Part shown: one piece after another, positions 43,082-52,589 of the stretch
Position numbering within the stretch: the first letter of the stretch is position 1
How the letters are laid out: the number at the start of each line of letters is the position of its first letter
NCBI RefSeq assembly: GCF_900110835.1
Contig: NZ_FOJG01000002.1
Location: 372,001-436,000 of the forward strand
Length of the DNA: 64,000 bases
Direction: 5' to 3'
DNA from: Chitinophaga arvensicola
GTDB lineage: Bacteria > Bacteroidota > Bacteroidia > Chitinophagales > Chitinophagaceae
The notes under the pieces: model-generated
Told to the model about the DNA's origin: nothing
What the model saw: only the letters and a program-made list of their open reading frames with translations
Database searches by the model: none
Position numbers and translations under genes: made by a program

Positions 43082-46000
43082 ATGAAAATTGCTATTGCAT
43101 GCAGCTGCGGGCTGCTGCTGGCGGCTACCGCGTGGTCGCAGGAGTTGCGCACACCTCATGGCGCTGACACCACCAAACCTGCCCATAAAAACGTTGTTCA
43201 GAACAACATTAATCTCTCCGGACGAATTATTGATGCCAAATCACAGCAGCCCATTGCAGGTGCTATTGTGCATATCAAAGGCACCACGCATGAAGTCCAG
43301 AGCGGAGCCAACGGGGAATTCGCCTTCCTCACCGGTCAGAAGGTACCTGTTATTTACCAGATCTCTTCCCTGGGATACAAACTCAAAGAAGTATACGCCG
43401 ACAAATCCAATGCCGGCAACATTTCGCTGGAAGAACTCAGCACCCAGCTCAACGATGTGGTGGTAGTGGGGTATGGTACCCAGAGAAGGAGAGACCTTAC
43501 CAGCGCCATTTCTTCTGTGAAAGGCAGTGACGTGGTAACCGTACCGGTAGCCAGTTTTGATGCACAGCTGCAGGGAAGGGCTGCCGGTGTACAAATCAAC
43601 TCCAACACCGGTGTGCCCGGTGATGGCGTATTTGTAAGAGTACGTGGTACTACTTCCATCAATGCGGGCAACGATCCCCTGTATATCATCGATGGGGTAT
43701 TTATGAACAACTCCAGTTTGCAGACGGTGAATACCGGCGGTCGCCTGAGTTCCCCGCTGGCAGATATCAATCCGGCTGATATAGAAAATATAGAGGTATT
43801 GAAAGATGCCAGCGCTACGGCCATCTATGGCTCCAGGGGCGCCAACGGCGTGGTGATTGTAACTACCCGTCGGGGTAGTTACAACAGCAAAGCCAAAGTA
43901 AATGTAGATGTATCGGCAGGAGCGGCCTGGGCGCCCAAAATGTGGGACCTCACTACCGGTCCGCAACATGCGGAACTGGTGAATGAGTTTTACCGCAACT
44001 CCCTCGCTGATGCCACTGCCCTCAATGATAAGGCAGGCATCACCAAATACAGCTATCTGCCTTTCCGTGCCTTAACCGATAACCCGGATAAAACACCGGC
44101 CCCAAGAGGATTACCGCAGGATCAGAAAACATATGACCGCCTCGGGGAGATCTTCCAGACCGCTCCGTTGCAGAACTACAACCTGTCGCTGTCCGGTGGT
44201 AACCGCGAAACGAAATACTATTTTGGTGGAGGCTATTCCAAACAGGAATCTATCCTGAAACCCATTTCGTTTGAAAGGGCCAGCTTTAAACTGAATATCG
44301 ATCAGCGTGTGAACGATAAGGTGACTGTTGGTTCCAGTAACAGCTTCTCCCGCAGCTTCCGTTCACAGGGCCGTTCGGGTGATGGTCCGCAGGGAGGTTT
44401 GCTGCAGGCGGCTTTACATACGCCTACCTATCTCCCGGAAACAAACGCCGATGGTACACCCGCGCGCTGGGCAGGCTTCGATAACGTGAAAGTACTCATA
44501 GATAACTATGACGTACATACGACAAGTTTACGTTACATCGGTAACCTCTACCTGGATGCCCAACTGCTGCCGGATCTGAAGTTTCATAGTAACCTCAGTA
44601 TTGACTACAACAACTATAACGAATCTGAATACTGGAATAACCTTACCCAGCTGGGCGCGAGCCCTACCAATGGTCTGGCTACTTCTGCCATCACGCAGAA
44701 TACTTCCTGGATCAATGAACAAACACTCACCTGGCGTAAACATGCCGGAGAAAAGCATTTCTTTGGCGTGCTGGTAGGGAACACGATCCAGAGCAATACG
44801 GAAACGCTTACTTCTGCACAGGGTACTGGTTTCCCGAACAACTCCTATAAATATATTTCAGCCGCCGCCACCCGCACCGCTGCGCAAACCTGGACCCGCA
44901 GCACGTTGTCATCTTTCTTTTCCAGGATTGATTACAACTATGCCGGTAAGTATTATTTCGAAGCCAGCATCCGCGCAGATGGCTCTTCTAAATTCGGAGA
45001 CAACTATAAATGGGGTTATTTCCCGTCTGTAAGTGCCTCGTGGAGACTGAAAGAAGAAAGTTTCCTGAAATCCGTGAACAGCATCAGCGACCTGAAAGTG
45101 CGTGCCAGCTATGGTATCACGGGTAACCAGTCCGGTATCAGCGACTATGCCGCCAAAGGCCTGTGGTCAGGTGGTGCAGGCTACCCGGATAACAGCAGCG
45201 GTGATCAGCCGGGAACAGCGCCACTGCAACTGCCCAACCCGGATCTGCGCTGGGAAAAAACCAGCCAGGTAAACGGTGGAGTAGACCTCGGTTTGTTCAA
45301 CGGCCGTATCAATATCACTGCCGACGTATACTACAAATACACCAGCGATGTGTTGCTACAACTGCCTAAGGCAGGCGTTTCCGGCTTTAGCTCTATCTAC
45401 AGTAATGCAGGAGAGATCAGTAACAAAGGATATGAAATCGGTATCAATACCACGAATATCGCTACACGTAATTTTACCTGGAACACCAGTCTGAATATCG
45501 CCGGCAACACGAACAAAATTGAGAAGCTGCCTACGCCGATCTATCAGTACAACCGCGACTGGATCATTATGCAGCAGGGTTCATCCATGTACTCCTTCTG
45601 GCTGTACAATCAGCTGGGCGTAGATCCGCAAACGGGTGATGCTATTTTCGAGGGCGCCAAAGATGGCAAGCTGCCGGTATCTGCCCGTAAAGTGATGGGC
45701 AATGCAATGCCTAAGTTTTACGGTGGGTTGAGCAATACTTTTTCTTATAAAGGATTTGACCTGAGTATTCTCTTATCATTCCAATACGGTAATGACGTAT
45801 ACAACCTGAATCGCTTTTTCGGAGAAGGGGGTGGAACCAGAGACGCCAACCGCGTACTGTTTGCTGATCAGCTGAACCGCTGGCAGAAGCCAGGCGATAT
45901 CACCAATGTACCGCGTCTAACCGCCTACGGTCTCAACTATACCATTGATCAGAACAACCGTTTCCTGGAAGATGGTTCCTTCCTCCGGCTGAAATCACTC

Positions 46001-46216
46001 ACTTTCGGCTACACGATTCCTAAAACGATCAGTGAAAAATTACATATCCAGTTACTGCGTGTATACTTTATCGGTAGTAACCTCTGGCTGCTTACCAAAT
46101 ACACCGGGCTGGATCCTGAATCAAACGTTACGGGCATACAAACCGTACAGGGACTGGATCTGGGTACACCGCCGCAACCACGCAGTGTGCAGTTTGGCTT
46201 AAACGTAACTCTTTAA
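43082..46216 (+). CDS. SusC-family TonB-dependent outer-membrane transporter
   Basis: SusC proteins are TonB-dependent barrels that take up substrate captured by a SusD lid. The 1044-residue protein has a signal peptide (cleavage near AWSQE), a carboxypeptidase-regulatory-like domain (SGRIIDAKSQQPIAGAIVHIKG), the plug with VVVVGYGTQRRRDLTSAIS and EVLKDASATAIYGSRGANGVV, and a barrel ending in the C-terminal QPRSVQFGLNVTL. SusD lies 19 bp downstream. Unlike usual polysaccharide loci no glycoside hydrolase follows; the next genes encode redox and membrane proteins tied to sulfur. The substrate is therefore probably a sulfur compound, such as a sulfonate, sulfated molecule or thiol peptide, rather than a plain glycan. 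That inference is from context only. Confidence 0.92.
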   Translation: MKIAIACSCGLLLAATAWSQELRTPHGADTTKPAHKNVVQNNINLSGRIIDAKSQQPIAGAIVHIKGTTHEVQSGANGEFAFLTGQKVPVIYQISSLGYKLKEVYADKSNAGNISLEELSTQLNDVVVVGYGTQRRRDLTSAISSVKGSDVVTVPVASFDAQLQGRAAGVQINSNTGVPGDGVFVRVRGTTSINAGNDPLYIIDGVFMNNSSLQTVNTGGRLSSPLADINPADIENIEVLKDASATAIYGSRGANGVVIVTTRRGSYNSKAKVNVDVSAGAAWAPKMWDLTTGPQHAELVNEFYRNSLADATALNDKAGITKYSYLPFRALTDNPDKTPAPRGLPQDQKTYDRLGEIFQTAPLQNYNLSLSGGNRETKYYFGGGYSKQESILKPISFERASFKLNIDQRVNDKVTVGSSNSFSRSFRSQGRSGDGPQGGLLQAALHTPTYLPETNADGTPARWAGFDNVKVLIDNYDVHTTSLRYIGNLYLDAQLLPDLKFHSNLSIDYNNYNESEYWNNLTQLGASPTNGLATSAITQNTSWINEQTLTWRKHAGEKHFFGVLVGNTIQSNTETLTSAQGTGFPNNSYKYISAAATRTAAQTWTRSTLSSFFSRIDYNYAGKYYFEASIRADGSSKFGDNYKWGYFPSVSASWRLKEESFLKSVNSISDLKVRASYGITGNQSGISDYAAKGLWSGGAGYPDNSSGDQPGTAPLQLPNPDLRWEKTSQVNGGVDLGLFNGRINITADVYYKYTSDVLLQLPKAGVSGFSSIYSNAGEISNKGYEIGINTTNIATRNFTWNTSLNIAGNTNKIEKLPTPIYQYNRDWIIMQQGSSMYSFWLYNQLGVDPQTGDAIFEGAKDGKLPVSARKVMGNAMPKFYGGLSNTFSYKGFDLSILLSFQYGNDVYNLNRFFGEGGGTRDANRVLFADQLNRWQKPGDITNVPRLTAYGLNYTIDQNNRFLEDGSFLRLKSLTFGYTIPKTISEKLHIQLLRVYFIGSNLWLLTKYTGLDPESNVTGIQTVQGLDLGTPPQPRSVQFGLNVTL

Positions 46217-46235
46217 ACGCTTCTAATTCTTCCAT

Positions 46236-47603
46236 ATGAAAACATATCGGAAATACATATCGCTTTTCTTTTTGTCGCTGACCGCTTTGTCCTGCAAGAA
46301 ATTCCTGGACGTGGAACCACGTGACTCGGTATCTGATGAACAGACCATTATTGATAAAACATCTGCCAACACGGCGTTACGTGGGGTGTATCGTCGCCTT
46401 GGCAACGACAACTACTACGGTTCCCTGTTCCAGACCTTTGGTTATCTTCCGGGAGATAATGTGCAGTGGACCGGCTCCCAGTCGATCATCCAGCAGTTTA
46501 TCACGCATAAAATAAATGCGGATAATGGTAACCTGCAATCTGTCTGGAGCGGCATCTATTCTACTATCAACGGTGCTAACAACGTGATTGCAAAAGTACC
46601 TGGTTTAACCGATCCTACTTTTTCGGTAACCGATAAGAACCAGGCCGTGGGAGAGGCTTACTTTATCCGCGCACTGAGCTACTTTGATCTGGCCCGTACC
46701 TGGGGAAATGTGCAGATAACGCTTACGCCTACACTGAATGCATCCGATAAGCTGGAGGTGAATGGCAGCACACAGGCGGAAGTATACAGGCAGGTATTGA
46801 GCGATCTCAATGCCGCTGATTCACTGCTGCAACTGCCGTCACAAACAGGTGTTTCCAACCCGGTAAGGGTGAATAAGCAAACCGCCTGGGCGCTGAAAGC
46901 ACGCTTTTACCTGTACCAGTCGAACTGGGCAGAAGCAGAAGCTTACGCCACCAAAGTGATCAGTGACAACAAAAACTATGTATTACAGAAACCATACAGC
47001 GCCTTCTTTTTCCCTGCCAGCGCGGTGGCTACCAAAGAATCTGTGTTTGAATTGTCGTACAGTGCTACCTACCTGAGTGGTCACCGTAACTCCTGGCAGC
47101 CACCTGCCAACGGTGGTACACGTCAGTGGGCGCCTTCCGATGCCCTCATCACCCTGATCAACGATCCTAAGATTGGCGGCAACCGCAGTGCGCTGGTCGC
47201 CAAAACATCTGCCGGGTTATGGTATGGCAACCTGTATTACAGAAGTCCTGCTACCGATCCTGCTTACGTAATCCGCATTGCAGAACTCTACCTGATCCGC
47301 GCAGAAGCGCGCGCGCAGCTGGAAAAAACAGACCTGGGCCGCATTGACCTGAACATCATCCGTGACCGCGCCGGACTGGATCCTGTCAGTGAAACCATCG
47401 ACAAGCCCAGTTTACTGCTGGCCATTGAAAACGAAAGGAGAGTGGAGTTTGCACTGGAACCACACCGCTGGTTTGATCTTGTGCGCACCAAACGTGCCGG
47501 CGCTGTATTGAATGTTACCAATTCGCAATTATATCTGTTCCCAATTCCGGCCAACGAAGTAGCGTTATCGAACGGACATCTGAAACAAAACGACGGTTAC
47601 TAA
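46236..47603 (+). CDS. SusD/RagB-family substrate-binding lipoprotein
   Basis: SusD-like lipoproteins sit on the outer leaflet over the SusC barrel and capture substrate. The 455-residue protein has a lipoprotein signal with LSCKKFLDVEPRDSVS (Cys20) and the family's N-terminal helices (LRGVYRRLGNDNYYG). TPR-like helices and the C-terminal RAEARAQL, INIIRDRAGLD-like IDLNIIRDRAGL and IENERRVEFALEPHRWFDLVR are highly typical. It is short for a SusD (usually 500 or more). It starts 19 bp after susC and is followed by two DoxX-like genes after 26 bp. Confidence 0.94.
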   Translation: MKTYRKYISLFFLSLTALSCKKFLDVEPRDSVSDEQTIIDKTSANTALRGVYRRLGNDNYYGSLFQTFGYLPGDNVQWTGSQSIIQQFITHKINADNGNLQSVWSGIYSTINGANNVIAKVPGLTDPTFSVTDKNQAVGEAYFIRALSYFDLARTWGNVQITLTPTLNASDKLEVNGSTQAEVYRQVLSDLNAADSLLQLPSQTGVSNPVRVNKQTAWALKARFYLYQSNWAEAEAYATKVISDNKNYVLQKPYSAFFFPASAVATKESVFELSYSATYLSGHRNSWQPPANGGTRQWAPSDALITLINDPKIGGNRSALVAKTSAGLWYGNLYYRSPATDPAYVIRIAELYLIRAEARAQLEKTDLGRIDLNIIRDRAGLDPVSETIDKPSLLLAIENERRVEFALEPHRWFDLVRTKRAGAVLNVTNSQLYLFPIPANEVALSNGHLKQNDGY

Positions 47604-47629
47604 CTTATCACCTTATAACAAATTAACCA

Positions 47630-49015
47630 ATGAGTAATGTCACAATCGGGGAAACTCCCGCCTGGAAAGACTATGAAAAGATTGGATTCCGGGTTATCTT
47701 TATTTATTTCCTGTTACAGGCGTTGCCGCTCGACTGGAAATTCTATAGTTACCTTTTCACCGGCGCAGCGTTCCCGCTTCATTATGAAGACATTTTTAAC
47801 CTGGCCAACTATACCACCCGTTTCAGCGCAGGGCCGGCCGGTTATACGGATTGGGCCATCCTGCTGGCCATTGCCATTGCCGGCGCAGCGGTATGGACGT
47901 ACGCCGATCGCCAACGGGAACGTACCCACGCATTAACAACCGGCAACTCACCGTCACGCACCTACGAGGTAGCTTTTTACTGGCTGCGCGTGATCCTGCG
48001 TTACCGGCTGGCGCTGGCTTTGCTGGCGTACGGCTTCCTGAAACTGTTTGCATTGCAGGCGCCATATCCTTCGCTGAGCAGTTTGAATACGCCTTATGGC
48101 GATTTTAACCGCTGGAAATTATTTTCACTCAGCCTGGGTATTGTTCCTTCGTATGAATTGTTCCTGGGAGGAGTGGAAATCGCTTTAGCGCTGTTACTGT
48201 TGTTTCGTAAAACAGCTTCCATAGGGGCTTTTATCTTCCTTATTTTCTGTGGTAATATTTTTATTTCCAACCTGGCATACGATGGGGGCGACCAGGTATA
48301 TAGTCTGCTGCTCATCAGTTACGCGTTGGTGATCCTTAGCTTCGATCTGCAAAGGATCACACGCTTGCTGATTCTGCAACAGCCCACCGCAGCCACTACG
48401 TTTAAACCCGTTTTTGAAGGGGTAAGAAGAAATGGCAGGTGGATTCTGAAAACAGCCTTCCTGGTTTTCTTTGTAGTGGTGTATGGGGTGAAAACAGGCG
48501 TGGGTGCTAAACATGACCCTTATCAGTATCCAACTACCAAAGGCTTACCGGCGATCAGCGGTTTGTATAACGTGGCTACTTTTGTATTGAATGGAGATAC
48601 CCTCGCTTATTCATTAACTGATTCAACCCGCTGGCGTAATGTAGTGTTTGAAGAGTGGAACACCATCAGCATCCGCACCAACAAGCCTTCCCTGATAGAT
48701 GAAAATAACCAGCACCTGGTAAGGAAGGATAACGCTGAAAGACTATACGAAATAGAAGGTACCAACGGACGTCACTACTACAGCTATGCTACCGATACAA
48801 CGCAGCATCTCCTTACACTGCAAAACAGGCATCCGCAGTTATCTGCTGAAACATTATCGCTGCATTATTCCCGCCCGGATAAAAACAGTGTTATCCTCAC
48901 TGGAACTACCTACGGCAAAGATTCTATTTATGTAGTACTGGAAAAAGTAAATAAGAAATACCTGTTGGAAGAAGTGGCAAAAGGTACAGGCAGAAACAGA
49001 AAATTAAAACTTTAA
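47630..49015 (+). CDS. DoxX-like polytopic membrane protein with soluble C-terminal domain (1)
   Basis: The 461-residue protein begins with an amphipathic segment (ETPAWKDYEKIGFRVIFIYF) and has about six to seven membrane segments to residue ~285. The core (VILRYRLALALLAYGFLKLFALQ, SLSLGIVPSYELFLGGVEIA, FISNLAYDGGDQVYSLLLIS) resembles the DoxX/DoxD family, which includes the quinone-linked subunits of thiosulfate:quinone oxidoreductase. The last ~160 residues form a beta-rich soluble domain (SRPDKNSVILTGTTYGKDSIYVVLEKVNKK). DoxX assignment is by pattern only. It is a paralogue of the next gene and lies in the middle of the operon, 26 bp after susD. Confidence 0.55.
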   Translation: MSNVTIGETPAWKDYEKIGFRVIFIYFLLQALPLDWKFYSYLFTGAAFPLHYEDIFNLANYTTRFSAGPAGYTDWAILLAIAIAGAAVWTYADRQRERTHALTTGNSPSRTYEVAFYWLRVILRYRLALALLAYGFLKLFALQAPYPSLSSLNTPYGDFNRWKLFSLSLGIVPSYELFLGGVEIALALLLLFRKTASIGAFIFLIFCGNIFISNLAYDGGDQVYSLLLISYALVILSFDLQRITRLLILQQPTAATTFKPVFEGVRRNGRWILKTAFLVFFVVVYGVKTGVGAKHDPYQYPTTKGLPAISGLYNVATFVLNGDTLAYSLTDSTRWRNVVFEEWNTISIRTNKPSLIDENNQHLVRKDNAERLYEIEGTNGRHYYSYATDTTQHLLTLQNRHPQLSAETLSLHYSRPDKNSVILTGTTYGKDSIYVVLEKVNKKYLLEEVAKGTGRNRKLKL

Positions 49016-49025
49016 ATCTATCACT

Positions 49026-50687
49026 ATGGCTCATAATACCCAAACATTACCCGATGAACCCGTGATCAGGGAAACCGCTTCCGGTGTGCCGCCTTCCGTA
49101 GAGGCGCCTTTGTCGCAATTGCCGCCCTGGAAAGAGTATCAGCTCATTTTATTCCGGATCGCTTTTATCTTTTTTATTGCGCTGTCGGTTCCCAATAGTA
49201 TTGAATGGTACCAGCAATTGGTGCAACTCAACTGGGCATCGCTGAATTACCGCGACCTGTATGATATTGCGCGTTTTGGCTCGGGGATCAATTTCCTGGG
49301 CAATACCATCTTTGGCAGTTCGTTGCTGGGATATGCCAACTGGATCACTACCGCGTTGATAGCTACTGCCGGTGGCCTGATCTGGACCGCGGTGGTAAAG
49401 GCGCGTAAGCTGCCCCGTAAAGAATATTATACCGCCTGGTACTGGTTGCGGGTGATTGTGCGTTACCGCGCCGGTATCGGGATCATCGGTTTTGGCTTTA
49501 CGAAGCTGTTACCGGTACAGATGCCTTATCCTTCTTTCGGGGTTTTAAATACCAACTTCGGGGATCTTACCGCGCAGAAAATTTACTGGTTATCCATCGG
49601 TATTGTGCCCTGGTACCAGGTGTTTGCAGGTATCGTAGAGGTAACGGCCGGCACTTTGTTGTTCTTCCGTAAAACCACTACGCTGGGATCTGTTTTATTA
49701 TTGGGTGCGCTGGGAGATATTGTATACGTAAACTTTGCCTATGATGGTGGCGTGCATGTATACAGCAGTTATTTCGTACTGCTGTCGGCGTTACTGCTGG
49801 TAAATGATGTACCAAAGATCTATCGTTTGCTGATCCAGGAGCGTTTTACTATACCGGTAAACTATTATCCTTCTTTTCCCCAGAGATGGTTCCGCTATAC
49901 CCGTATAGGGCTGAAATCTGCTACCATCTTCCTTTTCCTGGGCGTGCTCTTTTATCTGCAGCTGATCAACTTTTTGTACGATCCATACAAACAACCGGCA
50001 GTAGCGGGTGTAAAGCAATTGCGCGGTAACTACCAGGTAACGGAGTTCCGTTTAAATGACCAGGTGATTCCTTATTCTCCTGTTGATACCGTACGTTGGC
50101 AGGAAGCCACTTTTGAAAACTGGTCCACTTTTACTTATCGTGTCAATAAGCCACATCCGCTGGATCTGTCTAACGGTGGCGGTGATCCGCAGCGGGATGT
50201 AAACCGGACCTTTGAAATAACTGGATTGGCCGGTGGGCAGCGTGCTTTCCATTACTATGCCGATGAAGTAAATAAAGTATTGTACCTGGAAGATAAGTAT
50301 AAGGCCATTCCTGACCGTCGTAACCGCACGGCGGGTGTAGGTGGCGATGGCGGCGCTCCGGTAGATGAAGCGGCCGAGAAAGCAGCGCGTCAACAGGCAG
50401 CCAGGGCGCAGAAAGACTGGATTCCTGCTGAAGCAAAGAAAAATATTGGTGATGAGTCGCTGAAAATTGCGCCCATTGCATTAACCGCCCGCAGGGCGAA
50501 AGACTATGCATCTGCGCCTGCTTACGAGAACCGTAAACGCTTTACCGTGAGCTATGCCACCACAGATGGATCGCATGTAGTGCTCACTGGTGTGGATGAA
50601 AATAAAAACAATATTTATGTAGTACTGGACCGGGTAGATAAAAAGTATGCGCTGACCCCCAGTACACTGAATGCAGGAAATTATTAA
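49026..50687 (+). CDS. DoxX-like polytopic membrane protein with soluble C-terminal domain (2)
   Basis: This 553-residue paralogue of the preceding protein shares the amphipathic start (PPWKEYQLILFRIAFIFFIA), the RVIVRYRAGIGIIGFGFTKLLP helix, the SIGIVPWYQVFAGIVEVTAG and VNFAYDGGVHVYSSYFVLL segments, and the beta-rich C-terminal domain ending VVLTGVDENKNNIYVVLDRVDKKY. It differs by a ~70-residue alanine/charged insert (residues ~440-500, DEAAEKAARQQAARAQKD). Tandem retention of two paralogues suggests a heteromeric complex. It starts 10 bp after the first copy and ends 8 bp before the cytochrome gene. Confidence 0.55.
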   Translation: MAHNTQTLPDEPVIRETASGVPPSVEAPLSQLPPWKEYQLILFRIAFIFFIALSVPNSIEWYQQLVQLNWASLNYRDLYDIARFGSGINFLGNTIFGSSLLGYANWITTALIATAGGLIWTAVVKARKLPRKEYYTAWYWLRVIVRYRAGIGIIGFGFTKLLPVQMPYPSFGVLNTNFGDLTAQKIYWLSIGIVPWYQVFAGIVEVTAGTLLFFRKTTTLGSVLLLGALGDIVYVNFAYDGGVHVYSSYFVLLSALLLVNDVPKIYRLLIQERFTIPVNYYPSFPQRWFRYTRIGLKSATIFLFLGVLFYLQLINFLYDPYKQPAVAGVKQLRGNYQVTEFRLNDQVIPYSPVDTVRWQEATFENWSTFTYRVNKPHPLDLSNGGGDPQRDVNRTFEITGLAGGQRAFHYYADEVNKVLYLEDKYKAIPDRRNRTAGVGGDGGAPVDEAAEKAARQQAARAQKDWIPAEAKKNIGDESLKIAPIALTARRAKDYASAPAYENRKRFTVSYATTDGSHVVLTGVDENKNNIYVVLDRVDKKYALTPSTLNAGNY

Positions 50688-50695
50688 ACGACGAT

Positions 50696-51262
50696 ATGTT
50701 GATGAAACGCACCGGCTGTTACCGGGTGGCTGCTGTAATGGTGTTGGGTATGCTGGCTTGCCATACCAACACCCGGCCACCGGTATCAGACTGGCCTTCC
50801 CATTTTGGATTTGGAAAAACGGCTACCAGCCGGCAGATTGATTCACTCAATATTTCTATCGCACCGGACGGCAAGGGATTGCCGTCCGGTAGCGGTAATG
50901 CTCTTAGCGGCAAGGCGATTTATCTCGCAAAGTGTGCGGCCTGTCATGGTGAAACCGGCGCAGAGCCTACCGCCAACCGCCTTGTAGCGCCTATGGGAGA
51001 TACCACCCGCGTAAAAACAATCGGTAACTACTGGCCCTATGCCACCACCGTATATGATTATATCCGCCGGGCTATGCCTTTCAATGCACCGGGTTCACTG
51101 ACAAATGAAGAGGTGTATAGCCTCACAGCGTTCCTGTTGTACCGCAATGAAGTGATCGACAGTACGCTGTCGCTGAATGCCGTGAATCTCCCGAAGATTG
51201 TGATGCCGGCGAAGAAGTATTATGTAGATGACGACCGGCGGGGAGGGAATGAAGTGAGATAG
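50696..51262 (+). CDS. SoxD-like monohaem cytochrome c lipoprotein
   Basis: The 188-residue protein starts with a lipoprotein-type signal (MVLGMLACHTN, Cys22). The single haem motif is Cys80-Ala-Ala-Cys83-His84, and the likely axial Met127 lies in YIRRAMPFNAPGSLTNEEVYSLTAFLLY. That segment closely resembles the cytochrome subunit SoxD/SorB, which accepts electrons from the molybdenum subunit during sulfite or sulfane oxidation. It lies between the DoxX-like genes and the SoxC-like gene, with 8 and 17 bp gaps. The membrane anchor would hold it in the periplasm near both partners. Confidence 0.85.
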   Translation: MLMKRTGCYRVAAVMVLGMLACHTNTRPPVSDWPSHFGFGKTATSRQIDSLNISIAPDGKGLPSGSGNALSGKAIYLAKCAACHGETGAEPTANRLVAPMGDTTRVKTIGNYWPYATTVYDYIRRAMPFNAPGSLTNEEVYSLTAFLLYRNEVIDSTLSLNAVNLPKIVMPAKKYYVDDDRRGGNEVR

Positions 51263-51279
51263 CCGTAAAATGAACAACT

Positions 51280-52584
51280 ATGACTTTAGACGATAAAGAG
51301 AACGCTGGCAAAAAGATTCCCCGCAGAACGATGCTCAGGGCAGCGGCAGTTTCCGCCGCAGCAGCGCTGATGGGCGCATCCGGTGTACAACGTGGCGGGC
51401 AACCCGCTGGTGGCGGAACAGGTAAGGTTCCCGGAGTCGACAAAGGCACGCTGCCTGACGCCAACGATTCTACGCAATTATATACTGACCCGACTAAAAT
51501 AACCGGTACACTCCCCGGTAAGCTGGGTACGCGCTCTCCGTTTGAGCAGCCGGTAAAAAAGCCTTCCGATATTTCTTCCCGGACGCCTTTACAGGATCTG
51601 TATGGTATTATTACACCATCGGACCTGCATTTTGAAAGGAGCCACGCCGGCGTGCCACGCATTGATCCGGAAAAATATGAATTGCTGATTCACGGCATGG
51701 TGGAACGTCCTATGGTGTTTTCCCTGCGTGATTTAAAGCGTTTTCCGGCAGTTTCCCGTATCGCCTTTATAGAATGTTCAGGTAATTTCAGAACGGGCAA
51801 GGAAACGATGACGCCGCAGGAAATTTGTGGACTTACCAGTCAGAGTGAATGGATCGGTGTGATGCTCTCCACCCTTTTCCGGGAAGTAGGCGTGCATCCC
51901 AAGGCCACCTGGTTCCTGGCAGAAGGCTCCGATGCTGCTGTGATGACACGGAGTATTCCCGTGGAGAAGGGCTGGAAAGATGCCATGATTGCCTATGGCC
52001 AGAATGGGGAAGCGATCCGCCCGGAGCAGGGCTATCCCGCCAGGTTATTCCTGCCGGGATGGGAAGGTAATACCAATGTAAAGTGGATCCGGCGCATAGA
52101 ATTGTCGGATCAGCCCTTTATGACCAGGGAAGAGACTTCCAAATACACGGAAACGATCCGGGATCATAAGATCCGGCAGTTCAGTTTTGATATGGATGCG
52201 CGCTCTATTATTACCTATCCGTCTTTTCCGCAACAGGTGGAAAAAGGTTGGATAGAGATAAGAGGCATCGCCTGGAGCGGAAGAGGAAAAATAGACCGTG
52301 TGGAAATCAGCACCGACGCTGGAAAGCATTGGCAAAAGGCGGTGCTGCAGGAGCCTGTACTCGACAAGGCGCATACCTATTTCCGGCATCTCTGGTACTG
52401 GGACGGCAAACCCACAGAGATCATGAGCCTGGCGGTAGATGATACCGGTTACCGGCAGCCTACCATGAAACAACTGATCCAGGCCAGGGGCACGGATATG
52501 GGCGGATACCATGTGAACCCGGTCACCGCCTGGGTATTGAAGGGAGATGGTACCGTATTATTTAAACCGGAGAAGTGGAAATAA
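51280..52584 (+). CDS. SoxC-like molybdopterin sulfite/sulfane dehydrogenase, Tat-exported
   Basis: SoxC-type enzymes hold a Mo-pyranopterin and oxidise sulfite or protein-bound sulfane sulfur, passing electrons to a cytochrome. The 434-residue protein has a Tat-like signal (KKIPRRTMLRAAAVSAAAAL). The Mo-ligand cysteine is Cys166 in IAFIECSGNFRTG. Further conserved elements are WTGVPLSTLL-like WIGVMLSTLFREVG, GYPARLFLPGWEGNTNVKWIRRIEL and the C-terminal dimerisation domain (IRGIAWSGRGKIDRVEISTDAGKHW, HLWYWDG). It ends the operon. Reductase homologues of the fold (MsrP) are less likely because of the adjacent SoxD-like cytochrome. Confidence 0.88.
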   Translation: MTLDDKENAGKKIPRRTMLRAAAVSAAAALMGASGVQRGGQPAGGGTGKVPGVDKGTLPDANDSTQLYTDPTKITGTLPGKLGTRSPFEQPVKKPSDISSRTPLQDLYGIITPSDLHFERSHAGVPRIDPEKYELLIHGMVERPMVFSLRDLKRFPAVSRIAFIECSGNFRTGKETMTPQEICGLTSQSEWIGVMLSTLFREVGVHPKATWFLAEGSDAAVMTRSIPVEKGWKDAMIAYGQNGEAIRPEQGYPARLFLPGWEGNTNVKWIRRIELSDQPFMTREETSKYTETIRDHKIRQFSFDMDARSIITYPSFPQQVEKGWIEIRGIAWSGRGKIDRVEISTDAGKHWQKAVLQEPVLDKAHTYFRHLWYWDGKPTEIMSLAVDDTGYRQPTMKQLIQARGTDMGGYHVNPVTAWVLKGDGTVLFKPEKWK

Positions 52585-52589
52585 AGTTA

